DNA from: Amoebophrya sp. AT5.2 | Lineage: Eukaryota > Sar > Dinophyceae > Syndiniales > Amoebophryaceae | Direction of reading: 5' to 3' | NCBI GenBank assembly: GCA_005223375.1 | Contig: RXOD01005920.1 | Span: 1-11,978, forward strand | DNA: 11,978 bases | Shown: one piece after another, positions 7,801 through 11,978 of the stretch | Layout of the letters: each line of letters begins with the position of its first letter | Position numbering within the stretch: position 1 is the stretch's first letter | Made by a program: the position numbers and the translations under genes | Notes under the pieces: model-generated | Seen by the model: only the letters and a program-made list of their open reading frames with translations | Told to the model about the DNA's origin: nothing | The model's database searches: none

Positions 7801-8164
7801 CAAGGGCCGTCGCGACGGCTAGGACCGTTGCCTTGCCTAGATCTTTATCCTAGCCACTGCAGTAGTTGTATTGGGCATGATACCTACGTCGAACTGCGTG
7901 CAGCTTCAAAGTCTAAATCGAAATGCGCTGCGGCTATGATGATCCTAGTAGCAATTGTGATGCGGCTACGATGATCCTAGACAATGCGAAAGCCTGAGCG
8001 TGGCCGTGAACTTGCGTGCGCTGTAGAACTAGGCCCGCCGCGGGCGCGAGCATAGTCAAAATCTAATTAGGCTAACGAACCTTGAAGAGCTCCAGCTTCG
8101 TTTGCTTCGTGATCGACGGGTCCGTCGATGCTTGTGCCGTGTGCTGCGCGTACTCCTTGTCCAG
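4024..8164 (-). CDS. Multi-exon gene for an unrecognised polytopic membrane protein (5' end not found)
   Basis: Eight exons read in order on the minus strand: 8164-8081, 7799-7746, 7636-7487, 7449-7309, 7109-6759, 6325-5642, 5425-5165 and 4860-4024. Joined they give about 853 codons ending in TAA. All seven introns fall in phase 0. Hydrophobic segments suited to membrane spans lie near residues 29-46, 59-80, 172-190 and 303-325, with a weaker one near 101-115. A Lys/Glu/Gln-rich, coiled-coil-like region follows at about 355-450. The last exon is acidic and low-complexity with an 11-Ser run and a basic tail, KPKRRRMIMKRKN. GC-rich third positions support every exon. No family was recognised. 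The first exon has no ATG and upstream exons were not identified. Splice borders are predictions. Confidence 0.65.
4450..4482 (-). repeat. 11-serine run encoded by mixed codons
   Basis: Eleven Ser codons in a row use TCT, TCC, TCG, AGC and AGT. Mixed use of the two unrelated Ser codon families argues that the run is kept at the protein level or is old, and not a fresh slippage product. Confidence 0.9.
4861..5164 (-). repeat. Intron 7 with hexamer-like repeat sequence
   Basis: This 304-nt intron runs from GTATCA to GACAG. On the sense strand its 5' half is pyrimidine-rich six-base words that translate as FVFVF and FTFAFAFAEAE. A second strong donor-like site, CTG|GTAAGAGTAAGT, lies in its middle and could mark a skipped exon. 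Confidence 0.55.
5165..5425 (-). CDS. Exon 7 of the membrane-protein gene
   Basis: Acceptor CACGTCAG precedes MPSENLILDMEHYKQED, and 87 codons follow. The donor is ATC|GTATCA, a weak match. The exon is soluble in character, with alternating beta-like hydrophobics in VLPVKIPIAVTLTG. It begins with ATG by phase, but this need not be a translation start. Confidence 0.7.
5426..5641 (-). repeat. Intron 6 with hexamer-like repeat sequence
   Basis: This 216-nt intron runs from GTAAGT to CACGTCAG. It holds six-base repeats near its 3' end (TCAGAT, TCAGAC steps, read as SDSDTDSDS) and similar steps near its 5' end. Confidence 0.6.
5642..6325 (-). CDS. Exon 6 of the membrane-protein gene
   Basis: This 228-codon exon follows CCACTTCAG and ends at a strong donor, AGC|GTAAGT. 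It begins TCTDVSTDIVTGASPED, has a membrane span (LAVIARGILFCVQMIYYCVI), then a Lys/Glu/Gln-rich segment with coiled-coil character and a short globular-looking end (NDTYWMVKLDNSGTEAS). Confidence 0.75.
6326..6758 (-). repeat. Intron 5 with hexamer-like repeat sequence
   Basis: This 433-nt intron runs from GTCCGT to CCACTTCAG. Most of it is drifting six-base words, for example GTGTCT steps, CAGCGG/CAGCAT steps and CCAGTG repeated. It has the same texture as the array at 3361-3700. Confidence 0.6.
6759..7109 (-). CDS. Exon 5 of the membrane-protein gene
   Basis: The acceptor is CAGTTAG and the donor CTCGAG|GTCCGT. The 117 codons include a Trp/Cys-rich membrane span (MAGVLLDMFLCCFWMLWCG) followed by a polar region, RKQVKGCNLDNRECQALI, ending GVTLE. 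An alternative acceptor at CTGCAG four bases upstream would break the frame and was not used. Confidence 0.65.
7309..7449 (-). CDS. Exon 4 of the membrane-protein gene
   Basis: The exon follows TTTTAG and reads LEWVWPGARLCMSM onward for 47 codons, rich in His, Cys and Trp (HVCSHCSTHWHP at the end). The donor is CCG|GTAGGG. The Cys/His spacing could suggest metal binding but matches no named finger. The intron before it is only 37 nt. Confidence 0.65.
7450..7486 (-). other. Very short (37-nt) predicted intron
   Basis: The coding frame changes between 7487 and 7449, and both sides are clearly coding. The 37 bases between them end in TTTTAG and start with TGCGTC, or with GTGCGT if the shared G is moved. 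Confidence 0.5.
7487..7636 (-). CDS. Exon 3 of the membrane-protein gene
   Basis: After the acceptor TATTGCAG the exon starts EKCAATHKELDITECLW and carries one predicted membrane span. It ends with the codon AAG next to TGCGTC. A canonical GT donor would sit one base earlier (AA|GTGCGT), so a single shared G makes the border ambiguous. Confidence 0.65.
7645..7663. repeat. Perfect 7-bp hairpin near a splice acceptor
   Basis: GTGATTG and CAATCAC pair around AAATG. On the minus strand the hairpin ends five bases before the CAG acceptor at 7639-7637. Confidence 0.8.
7680..7720. repeat. Hexamer repeat GGTATT/GCTATT in intron 2
   Basis: GGTATT and GCTATT alternate for about five units. This is the cleanest small example of the six-base repeat style seen in the gene's introns. 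Confidence 0.85.
7746..7799 (-). CDS. Exon 2 of the membrane-protein gene, hydrophobic, irregular borders
   Basis: The frame encodes LLRVAILAISISLTMALC with almost only C or G in third positions, as expected for a membrane span in this gene. Neither border is canonical. An in-frame TGA lies immediately upstream with no AG between it and the exon, and the downstream border has no GT. A 14-bp perfect palindrome (7806-7819) sits just upstream of the exon. An assembly error or a non-canonical splice is possible. Confidence 0.45.
7806..7819. repeat. Perfect 14-bp palindrome GCCGTCGCGACGGC
   Basis: The palindrome lies just upstream of exon 2, where a splice acceptor is expected but missing. Its core CGTCGCGA recurs inside the start of the exon. 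Confidence 0.9.
7930..7980. repeat. 19-bp direct repeat, period 32
   Basis: GCGGCTATGATGATCCTAG at 7930-7948 recurs at 7962-7980 with one change. It lies in intron 1 of the membrane-protein gene. Confidence 0.9.
8081..8164 (-). CDS. Exon 1 (first recognised) of the membrane-protein gene
   Basis: An acceptor TTTCTATCAG precedes 28 codons beginning LDKEYAQHTAQ and ending KLELFK. The donor is AAG|GTTCGT. The segment is hydrophilic and lies just before the first predicted membrane span. It has no start codon, so at least one upstream exon is missing. Confidence 0.6.
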
Positions 8165-8578
8165 CTGATAGAAATCATAGGAAGTCACAGTCAGCACTGT
8201 GCTTGCCTTTACTCAGAAGCTCATCTTAGCTAGATCGGTAGGACAGCGATTCGGACACTGTAGCGATCTACAACTTTAACCCACGAAACCGAAAATGAGA
8301 GGTCCGCTCGTGTCTAATTTTTGAGTAGACTCTGACTACAGCAACAGCGACTACCACTTGCGCACGCATTTGCACATGCGCTAGGTCTAGACGGAAACTC
8401 AAACTCTTTGCGTCAGCATCTAGAGGCAGAGCCTACTTCCACCTTGAGTATCTCCTAGGCCGTCACCTTCAAACTGCATTAGTTTGACGTAGACGTCCTC
8501 CAGCTACCCATATCCACGCTACGTACGAACCCACGACTACGCCCGCGCCCACATCAATTTGTGGCGCGAATTACAATC
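8165..8578. other. Repeat-textured spacer between opposite-strand genes
   Basis: On the minus strand this is the intron or flank upstream of exon 1 (8164). On the plus strand it leads into the recombinase gene. Six-base repeat texture (CTACCA, CTTGCG, CACGCA-like steps) continues up to the recombinase start. I found no convincing start exon for the membrane-protein gene here. Confidence 0.45.
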
Positions 8579-9376
8579 ATGTGCGCCGCGCCGAGTCCTA
8601 AAAGCAAGGGCCAGAAGCAGCAGCAGAAGAAGATGCCTGCGATGAAGAAAAACTCGAAGCCGGCGCTCAAGTCTAAGGCTATGTCTGCCGGGAAGCCGGC
8701 GGCAAAGTCTAAGTCTAAGCCTAAGACTGCGTCCCCGATCAAGAAGAAGGACCTGGACGCTGATGACGGAGAAGAGATGAAAAGCGGTAGCCTCACGATA
8801 GATGATTGCCGACGTTTCGGCGATGCGCTCGAGGCAAGCTCGGGGCGCAAGAGAAAGGCGGGCCGGATGTACAAGCTCTGCTGGCTACTTCAGTGCATTA
8901 CCGGCAGGCGAGGAATGGACGTCAGGTCGCTGCAGCTAAAAGATATAAAAACGACCTCAATCCGCATCGGCAATTCTAAACTTGCCGAAACGAAAGGCGG
9001 CCGCGGGAAGCTGACTGATGTCCCGATTGAGCCTACAAAGGTAACGAGGGCCTTTATTGACGCGATGCTGCTCGAGCTAAAGCGCGACGGAAAGCGGCCC
9101 TCCGACGCCATCTTTGACTTCCAGTACGAAGCCACGGAGATGAAGACTCGCGAAGTCCGTGCTACGTTCGTACCTCGCGACAAACTGAGCTGTCCGCCGC
9201 AAATCATTACCAGCCACACACCCCGCCGCTCACTCGCGGGCCACCTATGGCGGAATGGAGTAAGCACCTCCACCATCCGCAAAATCACCGGACATGCCAG
9301 CGCTGAGACGTTGACGAGGTACATCAACAACGACTACTCGTTCCGGGTCGAGGCCGCATCTAAAGTCAAGATGTAG
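8579..9376 (+). CDS. Tyrosine recombinase / phage-integrase family protein
   Basis: This complete 265-codon gene encodes a tyrosine recombinase, which cuts and rejoins DNA through a covalent 3'-phosphotyrosine. Numbered from the ATG at 8579, the catalytic set is R111 (in TGRRGMDVRSL), K139 (in AETKGGRGK), H213 and R216 (HTPRR), H239 (TGHAS) and Y248 (LTRYI). The 9-residue step from H239 to Y248 is canonical. Residues 1 to about 62 are Lys/Ser/Ala/Pro-rich and disordered, like a histone H1 tail and possibly a nuclear localisation region. The usual N-terminal SAM-like core-binding domain is absent or very short. It is the only well-supported plus-strand gene. The frame is open back to a TAG at 8480 and a GTG lies at 8561, but the first ATG is preferred in a eukaryote. 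A Crypton-like or virus-derived origin is possible but unproven. Confidence 0.88.
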   Translation: MCAAPSPKSKGQKQQQKKMPAMKKNSKPALKSKAMSAGKPAAKSKSKPKTASPIKKKDLDADDGEEMKSGSLTIDDCRRFGDALEASSGRKRKAGRMYKLCWLLQCITGRRGMDVRSLQLKDIKTTSIRIGNSKLAETKGGRGKLTDVPIEPTKVTRAFIDAMLLELKRDGKRPSDAIFDFQYEATEMKTREVRATFVPRDKLSCPPQIITSHTPRRSLAGHLWRNGVSTSTIRKITGHASAETLTRYINNDYSFRVEAASKVKM

Positions 9377-9526
9377 TCTGCGACCTACATCCGCTACATG
9401 GCATTGGCAAACGATGATGATGATAACCTCGGCACCAGAGATACTTTGAGAGTATGTGTAATGTTTGCAAATACATTCATCGCACAGGGAGGGTAATGCT
9501 TACAAGTAAAGGCAGCGCTCAGCGTG
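9377..9526. other. Short intergenic spacer between convergent genes
   Basis: The recombinase and the next gene point toward each other across 150 bases. A GATGATGATGAT run lies near 9413-9425. No inverted terminal repeat or clear target-site duplication matching the other side of the recombinase was seen. Confidence 0.5.
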
Positions 9527-10353
9527 TTAGGGCGTTACTCTGGGGAATATCTGGGTGACTTTCTCCACGAAAGTGCTTGCAAGTGCAGCAGTTCCCTCGT
9601 TTTTGACGCGGACGTACAAATGAAGCAATTCCGGGTACTTGGTGCTGGACTCGTCCAGCAGCAGGCACCTCCGCGTCAACATATGGAGAGGATTTCTTAG
9701 GAGAGACGAAGCAAACAATGAGGATAAAACGATGGCGGAGGGACTTGTGTCAAGAGAGAAAATATGGAGAGAGGATGGCTATGCGACATCCAATCTTCGT
9801 ACGTCAACGCCAAAAACAAACGACTTCAGGCACTCGAGTCCCAGCTGCTGCCAAGCGTCGCCGTGGGATTCGCGGCACAGGGTGAACGCGTGCCGCGTGT
9901 GGTTTCCGGAGTACACCACCAGGCTTCCGCTCTTCTTCGCGCAGACGATTTCTGGCATTTTTTTGACATATTGAGTGGTCGCCATAGAGTCGGAGCCTTA
10001 TGCTTCTATGCAAAATATATACGCTGCAAGCACATATGTAGAGGATAAGTACTGTCGCGGGCCGCCCAGCGCTCCGCGATGAGCTCCTTGTAGAGATGCT
10101 TCATGTGGCTGTAGTTGCGCAGCGGGTTCTCTTCGGCATCCTTGAAGTTGGTGAGCGTGTCATCCTTACACTTCTGCGGCCCGGACACCGTGCGGTCGCG
10201 GAAGCGGTGCTCCACGAACTTAACGATCTGCGCGAAGGACGTGACTTTGCCGCTGGTCACCAGGTGCATGAAGTGTTTCACGTGCGGCGGCAGGGGCAAC
10301 GAATCCCCGTTGCCCAGCTCGGTGAAGCGTTCCTCAATGGAAACTACCGGCAT
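9527..10353 (-). CDS. Three-exon gene for an unrecognised 201-residue protein
   Basis: Exons are 10353-10053, 9996-9834 and 9668-9527. The joined frame is 201 codons plus TAA with no remainder. The start at 10353 (AAAATGCC context) is chosen because third-position GC rises from there. An upstream ATG at 10476 is possible but the added text is weak. Intron 1 is 56 nt (ACA|GTACTT to CATAAG|GC, phase 1). Intron 2 is 165 nt (GA|GTGCCT to GGAG|GT, phase 2). Text from each exon reads like a soluble, basic protein: HVKHFMHLVTSGKVTSFAQI, then SGSLVVYSGNHTRHAFTLC, then KYPELLHLYVRVKNEG. No membrane span or known motif was found. An alternative acceptor for exon 3 (CTAAG) would add about nine residues. 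Confidence 0.65.
9669..9833 (-). other. Intron 2 with 7-bp direct repeats at its borders
   Basis: The intron starts GTGCCTG, and exon 3, just after the acceptor AG, also starts GTGCCTG. A direct repeat that itself supplies the donor is the mark left when an intron is born by transposon-like insertion with a target-site duplication. Confidence 0.5.
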
Positions 10354-10620
10354 TTTCGTACTAACGAAGTGCGGCGTTGAAGCTGCTTGGAAGACCGTAA
10401 AGCTGGGTTCCGAAGGACCGCAGTGAAAAGCTGTTGCTCTAATTTTGTGATTCACAGCGACGCGAAGCGTCCGCATTACGGCTTACATTACTGGTTGTGC
10501 ACATGATACAGAGGTGAAAAGTGCTGCGCTGTGAGGGGTTCATGAAGTGATTTTCCTTGGGATTGACCTCGCTACTGAGTCGATTTTACCTTCAAACTCA
10601 AGGTCCGTGAATCTGCCTCC

Positions 10621-10750
10621 GCTGAATCTTTCAGCCACGGCCCTCGTACTTCAGGACAAAAGTCAAGACTTTCAGCCAAAAGTTAGATTTTGGCTGAATA
10701 GTTCAACCTTCTTCCTAAAGTCAGAGGGCCGTGGCTGAATCTTTCAGCCA
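10621..10750. repeat. Nested inverted-repeat cluster built on TTCAGCC/GGCTGAA
   Basis: The outer arms, 10630-10645 (TTCAGCCACGGCCCTC) and 10724-10739, are perfect 16-bp complements. Inside lies a second perfect hairpin, 10671-10681 (TTCAGCCAAAA) with 10688-10698 and a 6-nt loop. A 17-bp direct repeat, GCTGAATCTTTCAGCCA, sits at both outer ends (10621-10637 and 10734-10750) and is itself a small hairpin. The heptamer or its complement occurs about six times in 130 bases. This could be a foldback or MITE-like element or a protein-binding array. Confidence 0.9.
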
Positions 10751-11086
10751 AGGCCTCCTGAGCCTGTCCTTCTGTTGACTTCAAATTGGCTTCAAATTGG
10801 CTTCCAAGAGGTGATGATCGGAGGTCTTCCGGCTCTCATACTGGCTTCACAATACTCACAATACTCACAGAATGCCGCTGCAGAAGTGCTCACGACGCCC
10901 AGGCTGACCACTTAATACTGTCGGAATTGGAGGCACGACACCCCATTCAGCGTCTGGATTGGCAAGGCGGAGACCGTTATCGACGATCACAGCGAGCTCG
11001 TGGCGACTACACTTAAGCCAGTGCGAGAGGTACTTACACAACTAATTTCGTCGCTGTTTACGAGTGTTTTTCTGTTGTATTGTTAA
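10739..11086 (+). pseudogene. Possible decayed coding segment interrupted by one TAA
   Basis: One plus-strand frame is open from 10739 to 11083 except for TAA at 10913-10915. Before the stop it reads with QEVMIGGLPALILASQ. After it comes DTPFSVWIGKAETVIDDHSE, then TTLKPVRE next to a donor-like GAG|GTACTT. Both halves look protein-like and share one frame. No family was recognised and no start codon is apparent. It may be a relic, an intron-split gene or chance. Confidence 0.25.
10779..10807. repeat. Tandem 11-mer CTTCAAATTGG
   Basis: There are two exact copies and a partial third. A similar 9-bp tandem (CACAATACT) follows at about 10848-10869. Confidence 0.9.
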
Positions 11087-11392
11087 ATTTAGTACTCTAT
11101 AGCTATACAACTGGTAATCAACTTTGCTGGCTGGATAAGCCTTTGCATCAGTGTCGCCCGGGACAAAACAAGCGCTGGACCTGCTTCCGGCCACACCAAT
11201 TTTCTCTATTTAGAATTAAACTTCCTTCGAAGTCATTGTATGACTATCAATATTCACCGGCTTAAATCCGGCGTCAGAAGACCAACGATTGGTATTACCA
11301 GTACATATTTCTACTTGTAAATATAAGCTCTACATCCTACATTTATTTGATAAATAATTCTATCGCTCACGCGCGGATCATTTATGATGCAA
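11087..11392. other. AT-rich spacer
   Basis: This stretch is AT-rich with no convincing exon on either strand. The short plus-strand frames here read as low-quality text. Confidence 0.5.
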
Positions 11393-11755
11393 CTAATAGC
11401 ACTGCGTCACTATATCTATATGATGTATAATTATATATATATCTTGACCAGATCGGAGCCCAGTGGACCTTCTCAGCCAAAAAATCAGACCCGCAAAAAA
11501 CGAGAGCAAAAAAAAAAGCAGGCGAAGCCTTGCAGCCATATAAGAGCTACCCCACCACATTGCGACCATGTTGCCACAGCCAAAACAATCACAAATCGCG
11601 GCGATTCCCGAACTTCTGCAATATTGCACTGGTGGCGAAAAGCACCCAGAAACACGACAACACACACAAGAGCAAAGCAAGCGCCATGCTGCAACAATCG
11701 CGAAAATCATCAGAGCAATATAGAACCAACCACCAAGCCCACCAGTCGAGGGCAT
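11393..11755 (-). CDS. Weakly supported small membrane protein ORF
   Basis: From the ATG at 11755 a 120-codon frame runs to TAG. It begins MPSTGGLGG, then a good membrane span (WFYIALMIFAIVAAWRLLC), a Cys-rich stretch (CSCVCC) and a second hydrophobic run, FFLLSFFAGLIFWL, encoded largely by T-runs. Codon use is AT-rich at third positions, unlike the other genes here, so the second half may be an intron. The upstream side carries spliced-leader-like units, which would fit a transcript start. No family was recognised. Confidence 0.3.
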   Translation of the reverse strand: MPSTGGLGGWFYIALMIFAIVAAWRLLCSCVCCRVSGCFSPPVQYCRSSGIAAICDCFGCGNMVAMWWGSSYMAARLRLLFFLLSFFAGLIFWLRRSTGLRSGQDIYIIIHHIDIVTQCY

Positions 11756-11886
11756 GGGTGGCAATGATTCACTCTTGGCGATGGTCAGAGACGCCACGCA
11801 ACATCATGAGACGACCCGCAATCTGAGACAAAAAATCTCTTGGCCATGGATGAAGACGCCACAAATGGGCGCGAAGTGGTCCGTTT

Positions 11887-11930
11887 CTTGAGACAAAAAA
11901 TTTCGTATCTTGAGACAAAAATTTGAAAAG
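11887..11930 (-). repeat. Two adjacent 22-nt units ending in TTTTTGTCTCAAG
   Basis: On the minus strand, units 11930-11909 and 11908-11887 are each 22 nt long and both end in TTTTTGTCTCAAG. A third, diverged copy (TTTTTTGTCTCAG) lies at about 11823-11837. The dinoflagellate spliced leader is also 22 nt and ends in TTTTGGCTCAAG. The resemblance is seen directly, but the identity is inference. Confidence 0.6.
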
Positions 11931-11978
11931 AATTAAAAAGAATTTTAAAAAAACTTGCACCCCCCAAAAATCCTCACG

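Noticed and set aside
9639..9974. Plus-strand ORF of 111 codons
   Set aside because: It is antisense to exons 2 and 3 of the three-exon gene, whose joined frame closes exactly at 201 codons.
10096..10426. Plus-strand ORFs antisense to exon 1 of the three-exon gene
   Set aside because: The minus-strand frame has GC-rich third positions and protein-like text; the plus-strand frames do not.
10671..10698. Inner hairpin as a canonical spliced leader
   Set aside because: It shares only ATTTTGGCT with the known leader and lacks the CTCAAG end, so I treat it as an inverted repeat.
1..11978. CRISPR array, tRNA or rRNA
   Set aside because: No regularly spaced identical repeats, no tRNA-like B-box context and no rRNA-like conserved stretch were seen by eye.

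Overview
The window looks like nuclear DNA of a protist, most likely a dinoflagellate or another alveolate. That rests on five things seen here: intron-bearing genes with GC-rich third codon positions; a eukaryotic ubiquitin-pathway gene (OTU1/YOD1); nearly all genes on the minus strand, as in unidirectional gene blocks; weak or non-canonical splice borders; and two adjacent 22-nt units at the right edge whose 3' ends resemble the dinoflagellate spliced leader. The lineage is an inference, not proven. No bacterial operon, rRNA, tRNA or CRISPR array was seen.

Layout, left to right. (1) 1-104, minus: start of a gene cut by the window edge, with a SUMO-interaction-like motif. (2) 490-1638, minus: a complete, intronless OTU1/YOD1-type deubiquitinase, the best-identified gene. 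(3) 1639-4023: a gene-poor stretch with hairpins, short duplications, three exon-like orphan segments and a long degenerate hexanucleotide repeat. (4) 4024-8164, minus: an unrecognised multi-exon gene of at least eight exons (about 853 codons, 5' end not found). It encodes a polytopic membrane protein with a charged coiled region and an acidic, low-complexity tail. Its introns are made largely of drifting six-base repeats. (5) 8579-9376, plus: a complete tyrosine recombinase with all six catalytic residues and a lysine-rich N-terminal tail. It is the only well-supported plus-strand gene and lies inside the repeat-rich flank of gene 4. (6) 9527-10353, minus: a three-exon gene of 201 codons with no recognised family. 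Its second intron carries a 7-bp direct repeat at its splice borders, as introner-type insertions do. (7) 10354-11392: no firm gene, but a nested inverted-repeat cluster built from TTCAGCC/GGCTGAA. (8) 11393-11978: a weak membrane-protein ORF preceded by spliced-leader-like units.

The genes do not form an obvious pathway. The deubiquitinase and the possible SUMO-binding neighbour are both ubiquitin-family related, which may be chance. The window's real interest is its architecture: repeat-built introns, irregular splice borders, insertion-type direct repeats, recurring hairpins and a domesticated or mobile recombinase. All exon borders were placed by eye from reading frame and splice motifs, with no transcript support.
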